Numbered from the stretch's first letter, positions 35,150 to 44,692 are shown. The stretch is 64,000 nucleotides of DNA from Mucilaginibacter gilvus (GCF_004054195.1 NZ_SBIW01000031.1:62001-126000), one strand, 5' to 3'. Notes: a model not told the origin generated them from the sequence alone. Translations and numbers: made by a program.

Positions 35150-35845
35150 TTAAACATACTTCTCCCAACCAGCTACCTGTTCTAAAAGCTGCCCTGCTGG
35201 CATATTAGGGTAATAAGTCATCACATATTCCATAAAAGCTTTAATATTCTCCGGCCGTTCGAATTCCATCACGGTGAGGACGAGCATCGGCCATCTTTTG
35301 GTTTGTGTCATAAAGCCGTATAGCGGAAGGTAAGGCGGTGAATAATGAAAAGAGTTCGCCACCAGTTTATCATAAAGGACCTTATTCATCGACTTTTTAA
35401 AATCCCTCAATAGGTCATAAGCAACAATATCCTTGCCGCCAGATTTGATCAGTTCACCTATAAAAGGCATCCCCTCATCCCAAAAGAAAGTATAAAGGTA
35501 ACCCATAAAACCTTTTTCAGTGATATCACAAAGATCTTTGCTGTAGTAAGCATATTCTTTCTTGAATATCTCCAACGAGAAATCATCTTTATGTCTTTCA
35601 ATAATAAAGTCGATCACTACATTTTCCCTGGCAATCACTTCAGCGAGTTCGGGCCCTTTAGGTTTTAAACCGGGGATATCGAGCAAATACCTTGCTTTAG
35701 AGAACAATTCAAAGTAGTAGCTTTTAAAAAAGATGGTTTTTCTTTCAAAGGTAACTTGTACATACAAAGGATGGGTAAGCTTTCCGTGAAAGTCAACTTC
35801 CTTTAACCGGTCATTCAGATAAGTCTTATAAGTGATCTTGTACAC
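35150..35845 (-). CDS. Hypothetical protein of the mobile element
   Basis: The protein has 231 residues and uses a GTG start at 35845; no suitable ATG is upstream in frame. The first 50 residues (VDFHGKLTHPLYVQVTFERK, then FFKSYYFELF) slightly resemble the arm-binding domain of Bacteroidota integrases, but no catalytic domain follows. The remainder is helical (FLIERHKDDFSLEIFKKEYA-like), with a C-terminal YPNMPAGQLLEQVAGWEKYV. I do not recognise the family. It is on the opposite strand between the toxin module and the HTH genes, and could be an accessory or regulator of integration. Confidence 0.7.
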   Translation of the reverse strand: MYKITYKTYLNDRLKEVDFHGKLTHPLYVQVTFERKTIFFKSYYFELFSKARYLLDIPGLKPKGPELAEVIARENVVIDFIIERHKDDFSLEIFKKEYAYYSKDLCDITEKGFMGYLYTFFWDEGMPFIGELIKSGGKDIVAYDLLRDFKKSMNKVLYDKLVANSFHYSPPYLPLYGFMTQTKRWPMLVLTVMEFERPENIKAFMEYVMTYYPNMPAGQLLEQVAGWEKYV

Positions 35846-35982
35846 TTTTTTTAAATATTTTTTTTTGAGTGCTTTTGACCGTCATTGATTGACTTCTTTG
35901 ATTTGATGCTGAAACTACAAAAATCAAAAGTTATCAAACTTAATCAAATCAGATTATTTCAACGGCTCAAATTTATGCATTT

Positions 35983-36010
35983 GTTTTGACGTATTTTATA
36001 ATATCAAAAC
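35983..36010. promoter_or_regulatory. Short inverted repeat before the HTH gene
   Basis: GTTTTGA and TCAAAAC flank 14 bases. It lies in the ~265-base divergent region between the 231-residue gene and the HTH gene and may be an operator. The evidence is modest. Confidence 0.35.
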
Positions 36011-36044
36011 ATATATTTACGTTTGTCCTTTATTCCTCTACCTG

Positions 36045-36070
36045 TTCAGCCATTTTTAAGCCTGGCTGAA
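36045..36070. promoter_or_regulatory. Hairpin in the leader of the HTH gene
   Basis: TTCAGCCA and TGGCTGAA are perfect 8-base inverse arms around a 10-base loop, 42 bases before the HTH gene start. It may be a regulator site or leader hairpin. Confidence 0.45.
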
Positions 36071-36111
36071 AAGAAAGGATATTATTTATCAAATTATTTT
36101 AAGAATTACCT

Positions 36112-36372
36112 ATGATGGCTATCGAATTAATTACCAAAGATGATCTGAAGCAGTTCAAAAGCGAGCTCTTGGACGAGATCAAAAAAATCATGAAACCCGG
36201 GTCGGGTGAAAGCAAGCAATGGCTAAAAAGCGTTGAAGTTCGAAAGATGCTCAGCATCTCTCCCGGCACCTTGCAGAACCTGCGGATCAATGGCACCCTA
36301 CGCTTTACCAAGGTGGGCGGCATGATGTATTATAAACTGGAAGACATTAACAAAGTATTGGAAGGCAAATGA
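36112..36372 (+). CDS. MerR/excisionase-type HTH protein
   Basis: The protein has 86 residues. An N-terminal helix (ITKDDLKQFKSELLDEIKKI) is followed by a HTH_17-type winged helix (WLKSVEVRKMLSISPGTLQN, LRINGTLRFTKVGG, YYKLEDINKVL). Proteins of this type are standard in Bacteroidota mobilizable elements and act as excisionase or transcription regulators. It begins a plus-strand run ending in the mobilization genes. Two start codons (36112 and 36115) lie in a row; either fits. Confidence 0.88.
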   Translation: MMAIELITKDDLKQFKSELLDEIKKIMKPGSGESKQWLKSVEVRKMLSISPGTLQNLRINGTLRFTKVGGMMYYKLEDINKVLEGK

Positions 36373-36419
36373 AATTCTTCACGCAAAACAAGTTCACTGC
36401 AGATTTATTCGCACCTGAA

Positions 36420-36449
36420 TTTGTTCGTTGTGAGTTTGTTCATTGTGAA
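36420..36449 (+). repeat. Two 15-base tandem repeats
   Basis: TTTGTTCGTTGTGAG is followed at once by TTTGTTCATTGTGAA. The pair lies between the HTH gene and the next small gene and resembles a pair of iterons or regulator half-sites. Confidence 0.55.
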
Positions 36450-36496
36450 AAAGTTCTGGCTTTGGAGCGAATCAATTAAATAACATTTACTACCAT

Positions 36497-36817
36497 ATGA
36501 CTCTATTAAAGAATGAAGTTGCTGCCTTTGGCAGCTTGTTGCGAAAAGCGGAAAAGGATAAATCATTATTCGCTACCCATATCAGCTTAATGGCGGCTTT
36601 GTTTGTCTTTTGGCAGAGGAACGGTTTTAAAAGCCCGTTTAATGTTAACCGCAAGGAACTGATGGCTTTCAGTAAGATTGCCTCTGTTGCCACTTATCAT
36701 AAATGTATGCGGGAATTAGATGGCAGGGGCTATATAAAATACGCACCGTCCTTTCATCCAAAGACCGGCAGCCTTGTCTATTGGCTTTCACCGTTTACCT
36801 CAACCCCTATTATCTAA
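36497..36817 (+). CDS. Small winged-helix-like protein of the element
   Basis: The protein has 106 residues. The middle part (LMAALFVFWQRNGFKSPFNV, NRKELMAFSKIASVATYHKC, MRELDGRGYIKYAPSF) looks like a winged-helix DNA-binding fold. Similar small proteins occur next to HTH and mob genes in Bacteroidota elements; their role is likely regulation or replication-transfer control. No more specific function can be stated. Confidence 0.75.
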   Translation: MTLLKNEVAAFGSLLRKAEKDKSLFATHISLMAALFVFWQRNGFKSPFNVNRKELMAFSKIASVATYHKCMRELDGRGYIKYAPSFHPKTGSLVYWLSPFTSTPII

Positions 36818-36910
36818 GTTCATGCGAAATTCAACAATTGGCAACCAAAATGTCTCACGGAACTTTTTCTCCCGGAACAATATCTCAGGCTACTTTTATA
36901 ACTCCAACGT

Positions 36911-37000
36911 CCTTTCGAGAAATCGAAAGGAGCAAGCGGAAGCTGGGCGGAGCCCTGCTTTGCTTGCCCTACGCTACGCTGCGGGGGTTTTGCGTATCCT
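36911..37000 (+). other. Candidate oriT: hairpin cluster before the mob genes
   Basis: CCTTTCGA-GAAA-TCGAAAGG at 36911-36930 is a perfect 8-bp hairpin with a GAAA loop. GCAAGC at 36932 pairs with GCTTGC at 36962, and GTATCC and GGATAC flank 5 bases at 36984-37000. The cluster is within 200 bases of the BfmA/BtgA-type gene, where oriT lies in related Bacteroides elements. Confidence 0.5.
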
Positions 37001-37093
37001 CCGGGGATACTTTGAATGGTTTTTCACGGCGAAACAAAAAGAAAAAGGATACTTGGCAGTATTCTGTATAACCATATAAAGGCATAATCAACA

Positions 37094-37645
37094 ATGGAAG
37101 ATATAAATGTAAGATCAGTAAGATACCCACTATTGGTTGACCAGAAGTTTGAGAAATTGGCACTTAAACTGGGCAGGACAAAGCGCCAGCTCTTTATTCA
37201 AATGGTCGATTATTTCTATAAAAGCAAAAAAGACCCGGCAGACCTTAACGATGAGGTATTAAAAAACACGCTGATGAAGAATCACCAGCAATATATTGGT
37301 TTTATCAAAACGCAGGAAAATATGTTGCTGGTTCCAATGAAATCACTAATGGACAGAATCGGTGAATCCCAGCGGCAGGTCATTGACCTTTTTAATACAG
37401 AAGTATTGCAACATAATGTAGATGTATTGAATAACCAACATGCGCTCGCGGCTATGTTCAGTGAAATTGCTAAATTAATGGAAGCGATATTACAAAGCCA
37501 AAAAAATAGGGAAACTTTAAAGGCTCAGTTCATGTCGATACTGGAGGGCTACATCAGATCAAGGGAAAGTTTTACGATAATGACCTTGGGTAAGGAAAAG
37601 GAAGAATTAATCGCAGTGGTTAAAGATCAGTTACGGTCATTATAA
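37094..37645 (+). CDS. BfmA/BtgA-family mobilization protein
   Basis: The protein has 183 residues. The N-terminal part (VRYPLLVDQKFEKLALKLGR, TKRQLFIQMVDYFYKSKKD) looks like a ribbon-helix-helix accessory protein, and the rest is helical coiled (QHNVDVLNNQHALAAMFSE). This matches the BfmA/BtgA family that binds oriT in Bacteroides mobilizable transposons such as Tn5520-type and BTF-37-like elements. It is 10 bases before the DUF5712 gene, so both are one unit. Confidence 0.88.
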   Translation: MEDINVRSVRYPLLVDQKFEKLALKLGRTKRQLFIQMVDYFYKSKKDPADLNDEVLKNTLMKNHQQYIGFIKTQENMLLVPMKSLMDRIGESQRQVIDLFNTEVLQHNVDVLNNQHALAAMFSEIAKLMEAILQSQKNRETLKAQFMSILEGYIRSRESFTIMTLGKEKEELIAVVKDQLRSL

Positions 37646-37655
37646 AGGGTATTTT

Positions 37656-38567
37656 ATGTTTATCAATATCAGCGACAGTAAAGAAGCGGCCAATAAAGGA
37701 AGCAGTAGCTGGTTAGTGCATTACCTGGAAAAAGAGAACCGGCTGGATAAGAAAAATGAACCTGAGTATTGGTTTAACGGCAGGCAAATAAATATTGACC
37801 CTTATTTGGTTATGCAAACCATTGACAATAACATCGCTAAATTAGGTAAAGTGGATGCCAAATTCTTCCTGGTCAATATCAGCCCAAGCCAAAAGGAAAT
37901 CGCTTTTTTAAAGGAACAATATAGCGATGATGGCGTAAAGGATCAGCTGAAAGGTTTTGCGGTGCGTGTAATGGATGCTTATGCGCAAAACTTTAAGCGG
38001 GAAGGAGTAAACAGCCACGAAGACCTGGTATGGTTTGCCAAGTTGGAGAACTATCGGTATTATTCCTACAATGACCCTGAAGTTAAACAGGGCTTTAAAA
38101 AGCGCGGCGACAGAAAAGAAGGAGAGCATATGCATATTCAAGTTATCGTCTCCAGGAAAGATGCGACCAATTTGATAAAACTTAGCCCAATGAATACTTC
38201 AAGGGGTAAAAACGAAGAACATTCCAAAAAGATGGGCCAGTTTGACCGCGTAGCTTTTAAACAAAGCGGCGAAAGTTTGTTTGATAGCTTATTTGAATTT
38301 GGCAGGCAGCTAAAAGATACAATGGCTTATGCCAATACGCAAAAGAACGGCAGTATAAAGGAACGGGTGGAAATGGATACGCAGGAAAAGGAAATGTCTA
38401 TTTCTGCTGATGGCCTGCCATGGGACGAAGGATTGATCAGGCAGGCTGTTATTGACCAACCGGAAAATTTGATGAGCGAACAAATCCAATTTAATATAAC
38501 TGGTGATGTAGATGATGAAGCGGTGCACGGAAAGAACAGGCATCGGCATAAGCCGCGTTGGCGGTAA
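37656..38567 (+). CDS. DUF5712/BtgB-type relaxase-like mobilization protein
   Basis: The protein has 303 residues. It matches DUF5712, the BfmC/BtgB group. The N-terminal SSWLVHYLEKENR, WFNGRQINIDPYLVMQTIDN and the HxH motif GEHMHIQVIVSRKDATNLIK fit a relaxase that nicks oriT and stays bound to DNA. A tyrosine near KLENYRYYSYNDPEV could be nucleophilic. It lacks the long primase C-terminus of larger MobA proteins. It is encoded right after the BfmA/BtgA protein. The nicking activity is inferred from the family. Confidence 0.85.
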   Translation: MFINISDSKEAANKGSSSWLVHYLEKENRLDKKNEPEYWFNGRQINIDPYLVMQTIDNNIAKLGKVDAKFFLVNISPSQKEIAFLKEQYSDDGVKDQLKGFAVRVMDAYAQNFKREGVNSHEDLVWFAKLENYRYYSYNDPEVKQGFKKRGDRKEGEHMHIQVIVSRKDATNLIKLSPMNTSRGKNEEHSKKMGQFDRVAFKQSGESLFDSLFEFGRQLKDTMAYANTQKNGSIKERVEMDTQEKEMSISADGLPWDEGLIRQAVIDQPENLMSEQIQFNITGDVDDEAVHGKNRHRHKPRWR

Positions 38568-39375
38568 TGGTAAATAAGTAACAGAATTCACATAATTCGC
38601 TATGAAATCAAGCCCTAAGTAATACCTTATGAGCTATAAGCTCATAAGGTATAGCGCCGATTATAATTAAAAACTGATAATAGTAGTTTTCGCTTCACAA
38701 ACAGATAGAAAAATATTAGTGCCGCCAGTCATTTTCGGCAGACGGGTCGCTGCACTACGTTTTACCGCGCCTTATTCAATCGCCGTCAGCCTCGCGGCTG
38801 TATTAGACGGAGTGAAATTCGCTCCTCATAGCACCCGTGCCTTTTCTTATCCCTTTTGGAATCCCATTTCATCGGGTCCGGCAAAGTTACCGACCGGCGG
38901 ATGAAAAGTAAAAGCTGTATGAACAAAGCATTTGTGTTTTGTTTTTTAATGGTGCTTGGCCTTGACATTTCATCCGCCCTGCACTTTTGGTGCCTAAGCG
39001 GTGACAATGGGATGTGTGTGATTGGACAATTTGAAACACTCTCCATTTTTATGGTTACAGAAACCTGCTTATGGTTTGCGTTTTTACACCTGGAATCACA
39101 ATAACCACAACAAACACAAGGAATAAGTCGTCTTTCATGATATGTGAGAGTTAATGATTTTAAATATAAGTGATTAGTTCTATAAACAATGCTCAGTAAA
39201 TGCCGAAGCAAAGAAAATGTAATCGGTGATCTAATAACAAAAATGGGGCGTTCGAAGGCGATTTGCTTAGTTCGATAAGAAAGAGCGCTATGAAGAAACT
39301 ACGAATTGCTTCTTTAATATTCGAAAAACACCTTCGTTTGCCAATGATCGTTGATGTCAATCCCAAAAATAGCTC
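38568..39375. other. 808-base gap with no convincing gene
   Basis: A perfect palindrome lies at 38622-38652. A weak plus-strand frame at 38901-39104 (67 residues, with a hydrophobic VFCFLMVLGLDIS start) and a minus-strand frame at 38786-39211 overlap; neither has family likeness, so neither is called. The gap separates the mobilization genes from the cargo. Confidence 0.5.
38622..38652. repeat. Perfect 14-bp inverted repeat after the mob genes
   Basis: ATACCTTATGAGCT and AGCTCATAAGGTAT are exact inverse arms with ATA between them. It lacks a downstream T run, so it may be a binding site or a replication/transfer structure instead of a terminator. Confidence 0.75.
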
Positions 39376-41850
39376 TTATTTACCGCCTCTATCAACAGGT
39401 ACGTCAGGCATATTATCATCTTTTTGCTTATCCTTTTTAAATTCAAGCTTGCCGAATTTATACATGAATGTGATCCCGAACGAGCGGAACGGAACTTGCC
39501 GCGAATTGGTTTGATAAAAGTTATTTCCGGAAGTCGTCGATCTGAAATTGATATATTCATTGAAAGGATCGGCTGCGCTTAATCCAATGCTGATCTTTTT
39601 ATTAAGGAACTGTTTACGAACGGCCAGGTTATAGAATGCAAAGGCTGGCCTGGTTCCCTGGAGGTTTCTTTGCGATGAATTATAATTGCCGAAAATCTCT
39701 GCGGTAAAATCCTGGCCAAACTCATAAGATGCATTTAAATTTAAACGATACATAAACCCGCTAACCGTGGGACTGCCCGGATTTGCAGTGATCCTGTCGG
39801 AGAACATCATATTCGTGCGCAAATTCAATTTACTTGTAACCGGTACTGAACCAAATAAGCTAATGCCCTCGGTTGTCTCCGTACCAATATTATAGCGCTG
39901 GTTCAGATAAACGTTCGAGTACTTGGTGCCGCCAACGCTCAGCGTATCATAATGCGTAGTGAATGACTGTATGTCGTTACTATTGTACCGGTAAAACGCG
40001 CTAATAATAATATTGGCCCCTTTTGCAAAAGATTTGTTATAGGCAAGCTCATAATTATGCCCTATTTCGGGTTTCAGGCTTGGATTTCCGGTACTGATAT
40101 TGTGGGGATCACTTATATTGTAAAAAGGGTTTAGGTCGCCATCGTCAGGCCGTTCTATACGGTAAGCATAGCTCAACTTAAATGATTGGGTTTTATCTAT
40201 TTTGTGCGAAAAGACAATAGATGGGGCCACAATATTATACGAGGGGATTTGCGCTCCCGGAAAATTGGATGAAATAGTAGTGTATTCGTCCCTGAGGCCG
40301 ACTTTACTGTCAATAAATTTATTGAACATAGAGAATGTTGTCGACAGGTAGTAAGCATAAACTTTATTCTGATATTTAAAACCGTAGGTTTGATTAGCAT
40401 CAGGAACAAAATTAACGCCCGACAGGGAATCGGTAACCACTGTATTATTAATATTGTCAAATTCACCCTTAACACCGGTTTCCAACGTAAAGTTGTCGCT
40501 TACCGGCCGAACATAGTCAATGGCAATCTCTGTTTGATGATCTCTCCCTGGATTATTACTGCGCAGTCCTGACGATTTATAGCCTCCGTTTAAATAATCC
40601 TGCTGCTGAAAAAAGTTAACTGTATTATTACCAAAACTGGTATTATAGGATATATCCAGCTCCTGGTCCTCTTTTTTAAACAATTTCTTGTATTCCAGGC
40701 TGTAATCGAAGCTTTTTTCACTAAAACGGCTGTCAGAATTCCGTACGCTGAGGATATCCGATGCTATCGAGTTGTTGCTGAGGTTGGTTATGACCTGTTC
40801 CTGGTTTGTAAGCCCATTGTTGTGATTAGAAAAATGATTATAACCAAATGAAGCAGTTAACTCATCCTTTGGGGTTATGCTCCAGTTAAAATTTAACCCG
40901 GTGCGGTAGCCTCCCCGGTTAAAGGCGCTGTTTCCCCTTTGAAATAAGCGCGTGGAAGTATCTCGCCGGCTGTTATACGACAGGTTGTCGGAAGTATTGA
41001 TCGTATTGGTGTTAACTTGCTCATTACCGCTAAAAGAGGCATTTACACCAAAGGTGCCTTTACGGATATTTAAATTTAATGAACCGTTATCGCGTCGTGT
41101 GCCTGCCGAAAGATTAATCGTTCCGTTTACTCCTTGCAGTTTATTATCCTTTAGTATGATGTTAATAATGCCCCCTGTGCCGTTTATATCATATTTTGCT
41201 CCGGGGATGGTAATTACTTCGATGCTTTTAATTTGATTTGCGGGTATGGTTTGCAAAGCATCGGTCACGCTGGAGCCGAATATCGTCGATGGCTTACCAT
41301 TTATGAGGAAGCGAATACTTGGGCTACCCATAAGCTGCACATTCCCATCAATATCAACGGTTACCATTGGCACCTTCCTTAATACATCAATCGCAACACC
41401 TCCTTGTGATGTTAGGTCGTTAGCGGTATTATAAACCAGTTTATCAATCTTATTTTCAATAGTTGGCGCTGCTCCTACCACGGTTACGGTCTGCAATTGA
41501 TTTCGGATAGGGGCAAGTAATATCCTCCCCAATGAAATATCCTGTGAATTATCATTAACTACTACCTGATCGATACTCTTACGCCTGTAACCTAAGAAAT
41601 CAATTGCGAAACGGTATTCTCCCGGCCCAACGCCTTTAATTGAAAAGTTTCCCTTAGAGTCTGTCACTGTACCGTTAAATGGGGCTTTGTTACCTTTTTT
41701 AAAAATACTGATGGTTGCGTAATCAACCGGTGCCCCTGTAATCGAATCGATAACAGTGCCCAAGATCTGACCCTTGAATTCAGCTGAATAAGCGCTCGCT
41801 TTCGATAAAAAAGAAAAAAGAATTAACAACGCCGTGAAAATATTTTTCAT
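39376..41850 (-). CDS. TonB-dependent receptor-like outer-membrane protein
   Basis: The protein has 824 residues. A signal peptide (LLILFSFLSKASA) is followed by a CarboxypepD_reg-like domain (GTVIDSITGAPVDYATISIF, VTDSKGNFSIKGVGPGEYRF), a plug with MVTVDIDGNVQLMGSPSIRF and IKSIEVITIPGAKYDINGTG, and a C-terminal OMP_b-brl_3-type barrel. The family takes up or binds ligands at the outer membrane; the substrate is unknown. It is the last gene of the cargo reading away from the response regulator. The next gene on the same strand begins ~200 bases upstream. Confidence 0.9.
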   Translation of the reverse strand: MKNIFTALLILFSFLSKASAYSAEFKGQILGTVIDSITGAPVDYATISIFKKGNKAPFNGTVTDSKGNFSIKGVGPGEYRFAIDFLGYRRKSIDQVVVNDNSQDISLGRILLAPIRNQLQTVTVVGAAPTIENKIDKLVYNTANDLTSQGGVAIDVLRKVPMVTVDIDGNVQLMGSPSIRFLINGKPSTIFGSSVTDALQTIPANQIKSIEVITIPGAKYDINGTGGIINIILKDNKLQGVNGTINLSAGTRRDNGSLNLNIRKGTFGVNASFSGNEQVNTNTINTSDNLSYNSRRDTSTRLFQRGNSAFNRGGYRTGLNFNWSITPKDELTASFGYNHFSNHNNGLTNQEQVITNLSNNSIASDILSVRNSDSRFSEKSFDYSLEYKKLFKKEDQELDISYNTSFGNNTVNFFQQQDYLNGGYKSSGLRSNNPGRDHQTEIAIDYVRPVSDNFTLETGVKGEFDNINNTVVTDSLSGVNFVPDANQTYGFKYQNKVYAYYLSTTFSMFNKFIDSKVGLRDEYTTISSNFPGAQIPSYNIVAPSIVFSHKIDKTQSFKLSYAYRIERPDDGDLNPFYNISDPHNISTGNPSLKPEIGHNYELAYNKSFAKGANIIISAFYRYNSNDIQSFTTHYDTLSVGGTKYSNVYLNQRYNIGTETTEGISLFGSVPVTSKLNLRTNMMFSDRITANPGSPTVSGFMYRLNLNASYEFGQDFTAEIFGNYNSSQRNLQGTRPAFAFYNLAVRKQFLNKKISIGLSAADPFNEYINFRSTTSGNNFYQTNSRQVPFRSFGITFMYKFGKLEFKKDKQKDDNMPDVPVDRGGK

Positions 41851-42058
41851 AAATGGAGAATGGTGATGTCCAAAAATGAAATAGCAAGTTGGATTAAATT
41901 TGAATATTAACGTATGTTTTAATATTGTTACAAATAGATTGTAACTGTTTAATCAATTTAATTAAAAGTGCTTTAATTATTCCAGGAATCTTAGATTAGG
42001 TAGTTGATTTGAGCGAAGTGAGTTCTATTATTTGTTATGGTAGTTAAAATCTAACTAA

Positions 42059-44692
42059 TCAAAAATCGGGGCTAAAACTAAACTTGACCCCGTAGGGAGT
42101 TATACCCGGATGATCTAAATAATTGAACCGCTTGATAATATCAATCCGTAAAATTTTAAAAATGTTCCCTATCCCGGCTCCGGCTTCAATGTATGGTGTA
42201 TTACCAAATGCATAAGTGCCGTTGGTTGAGGTTGTGCCGGCAGGAAAGTCATATAAATCTTTTGTGTACATAGGATTGTTTTCATTGCGCAAACCACCGT
42301 ATAGCGCTTTAAAGGACAAATATTCACGCCATTTCAGGTGTTTGACGAGAGGGATCTTATTTAGGAAAAAGCCATTGAAGCTTTGTGTGAAATTGATGCC
42401 CGCGTAATGATCACTTACAAATTCCAGGTAATACATTTTGTTGTAAGCATCAGGATCGTACGCGATAGATTCGTTGGCAGGACTTATATTTAATAATGGA
42501 AAAGGGACTTTCCCGATTAAAAAACTCCCAAGCAACGTTACATCTGCATAACCCAGTTGTGACATGTAAAAGCGCTTCTCGATACTGGCGTTGATATTGG
42601 TAAAACTGTAAGAATTATTAGCTACGCCTTTTATCCCTTGGCGGATCAGCAAGTTCATTATCGGGTATTTACTGTGAATTGTCGTACGGTCAGTAGTGCC
42701 TTGTATCACTTGCTCATGCGGCGCGTAACGGAATCCAAGATTAACTTCATTTGTTACTAAATTATTGATCAATGTATGGTTCATATCATTGAGCCGGTAA
42801 ACGAGGTTTCCGGCGGCTTGCTGATTCCAGCTCTTCAGCGCCAAATCAAAAGAGAAATGATTGTCAAATTCCTTAACATAATCCACTTTAATGATCTTGC
42901 TGTATATGAAATAATCGCTTGCTCCCGATTGGAATGATGACAACGGCGGCTGTGAGGTGTTGATAGAAAAGTTTTGTCCGGGAATACTGATATCGTATTG
43001 ATAACTGACTTTAAAATAATCGTTCGGGTAACGATAAAAAGGGATCTTGTTCAGTGATAAATAGGCGCTCACATTATACTTGAGCTGTTTATCCTTAGTG
43101 CCATAACCGATATAACTATCAAGATAAAAAGACTTATCAAACTGGGGTGTAGTGCGTCCGCCGATTTGGAAGCGTGATCCTTCGAGGTTGTCGAAGGAAA
43201 AAGCATCAGTAAGCTGGCCCAGCTGCACGGGTCCAAGATTGGCATAGTTTCCGACAAAAGTCGTGGCAAGCCATGAAGCAACCTTATAGGAACGCATACT
43301 TTGCAACCTGTTCAAACGGGCATAGGTCTGGGCTTGCCCGGTTGCAAGAGTATCAGCACGGTGTTTTATCCAAAAAGTGGTATCCCGCTTATCCGCTTTT
43401 ATCATTGTCTGATTGCCTTTGCCCCGGTAAAAATTGGCCTCCAATGGCTCGTTCAGTTTGTAATTTGAATAAAATACCGTTCGTTCCCCAAACACGCCTG
43501 TGCCTTTGTTCCGTAAAATTCCAAAATCAGCTTTAACATCACTTTTGCTGAGGTAATATCGCCCACCGGGGAACGGCTCAAAATCCAGGCGTATTTGAAG
43601 GTTACGCATAAAGTTGATATTGATCTGTTTATTTATATCCAGCTCGCAGGATTCCACTGCGTAATTCCCGTCCAGCGTAACCGTCAATTTGCCTTCAAAC
43701 AATAAATCGCCTTTATAACGGGGTGTAAAACTAAGTTCAACCAGTTTTCCCCTATCCGATTGTAAGGTATCCAGGATAAAAAACTTATAAAATTCTGGCG
43801 CATGGTCAGCAATAGGGCTCAAGAACTGGTTGGTGATGATAAAAATATTATTGGAATAAATATCAATATTATTGCCATACAGCCGATTAAGGTAAATATC
43901 AACGCCAACAGTATCAATGAATTTAATGATATTGATCTGCTTTTCGGCGTTCAGTATCTGTATGGACTTTGGCGGATCTTTCCGATAATAGTTTTGAAAT
44001 ACTTTTTCACTGATGTAAACCGGTAATGTTGTTTTGGGTTGCTCGTTAATGATCTGCGTCGTATCGAGCATGAATTTATACTTATTAAAAAAGCGGCTCC
44101 GGATGAGTTTAGAAGGCAGATCGAATAAAGACAACCCAATCCGCTCGTACTGGTCGTATTGCAGGAAATCGGAATGTTCCATTCGGTTTTGCTCTTTGTG
44201 GTCAATTACCTGCTGGATAAGTTCTACCGCAGGATTCCCCTTGTTCCTGTAGCGGCCTCTTTTACCGGATAAGATGGAAACTTCCTTTAACTCGGTCTGA
44301 CTGCTGTGCAAGCGAATCAGCAGGCCATTCGTTTGGCCCGCTTTGATCGTTTTTGTGACGGATTGATAGCCGATGTAGGAGAACAACACACGCGTATATG
44401 AACCTGGCGCAACTAAAACAAACTTACCTTGCTTATCAGAGCTGGTTCCGTACCCGCTGCTCATATACCGGATACTAATTGCTGGAAGGGGTTGGCCGGA
44501 AATAGCATCCGTTACCTGCCCTGTAACTCGCGTAATTATTCGAGTTTTAGCATGGTTTATTCTATCTGTATCCCCGATGTGTTTTAACTGCTCATTCGCC
44601 TTCTTCAGGCTGTCTGCCTGCTGGGCGAGACCCCACACCGGTGCCAGCATTAGGAAACAGTAAATTAGTCTACTTGGCTTATTCTTAAACAA
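42059..44692 (-). CDS. DUF5686 / carboxypeptidase-regulatory-like outer-membrane protein 1
   Basis: The best start is a TTG at 44692, giving 877 residues and a clear signal peptide (KPSRLIYCFLMLAPVWGLAQ); an open frame from another TTG at 44767 adds 25 residues, and no ATG fits. A CarboxypepD_reg-like domain follows (TGQVTDAISGQPLPAISIRY), then the DUF5686 portion with LSVLILSGKRGRYRNKGN-like ELIQQVIDHKEQNRMEH, and a long C-terminal beta-barrel. The function is unknown; outer-membrane location is expected. It is divergent from the response-regulator gene, so the two-component system may control it directly. Confidence 0.83.
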   Translation of the reverse strand: MFKNKPSRLIYCFLMLAPVWGLAQQADSLKKANEQLKHIGDTDRINHAKTRIITRVTGQVTDAISGQPLPAISIRYMSSGYGTSSDKQGKFVLVAPGSYTRVLFSYIGYQSVTKTIKAGQTNGLLIRLHSSQTELKEVSILSGKRGRYRNKGNPAVELIQQVIDHKEQNRMEHSDFLQYDQYERIGLSLFDLPSKLIRSRFFNKYKFMLDTTQIINEQPKTTLPVYISEKVFQNYYRKDPPKSIQILNAEKQINIIKFIDTVGVDIYLNRLYGNNIDIYSNNIFIITNQFLSPIADHAPEFYKFFILDTLQSDRGKLVELSFTPRYKGDLLFEGKLTVTLDGNYAVESCELDINKQININFMRNLQIRLDFEPFPGGRYYLSKSDVKADFGILRNKGTGVFGERTVFYSNYKLNEPLEANFYRGKGNQTMIKADKRDTTFWIKHRADTLATGQAQTYARLNRLQSMRSYKVASWLATTFVGNYANLGPVQLGQLTDAFSFDNLEGSRFQIGGRTTPQFDKSFYLDSYIGYGTKDKQLKYNVSAYLSLNKIPFYRYPNDYFKVSYQYDISIPGQNFSINTSQPPLSSFQSGASDYFIYSKIIKVDYVKEFDNHFSFDLALKSWNQQAAGNLVYRLNDMNHTLINNLVTNEVNLGFRYAPHEQVIQGTTDRTTIHSKYPIMNLLIRQGIKGVANNSYSFTNINASIEKRFYMSQLGYADVTLLGSFLIGKVPFPLLNISPANESIAYDPDAYNKMYYLEFVSDHYAGINFTQSFNGFFLNKIPLVKHLKWREYLSFKALYGGLRNENNPMYTKDLYDFPAGTTSTNGTYAFGNTPYIEAGAGIGNIFKILRIDIIKRFNYLDHPGITPYGVKFSFSPDF

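Noticed and set aside
36703..37079. Two overlapping plus-strand frames after the winged-helix gene
   Set aside because: They run over the hairpin cluster called as candidate oriT and lack family-like features.
38786..39211. 141-residue minus-strand frame in the gap after the mob genes
   Set aside because: No start signal, no family likeness and unnatural composition; it overlaps an equally weak plus-strand frame at 38901-39104.
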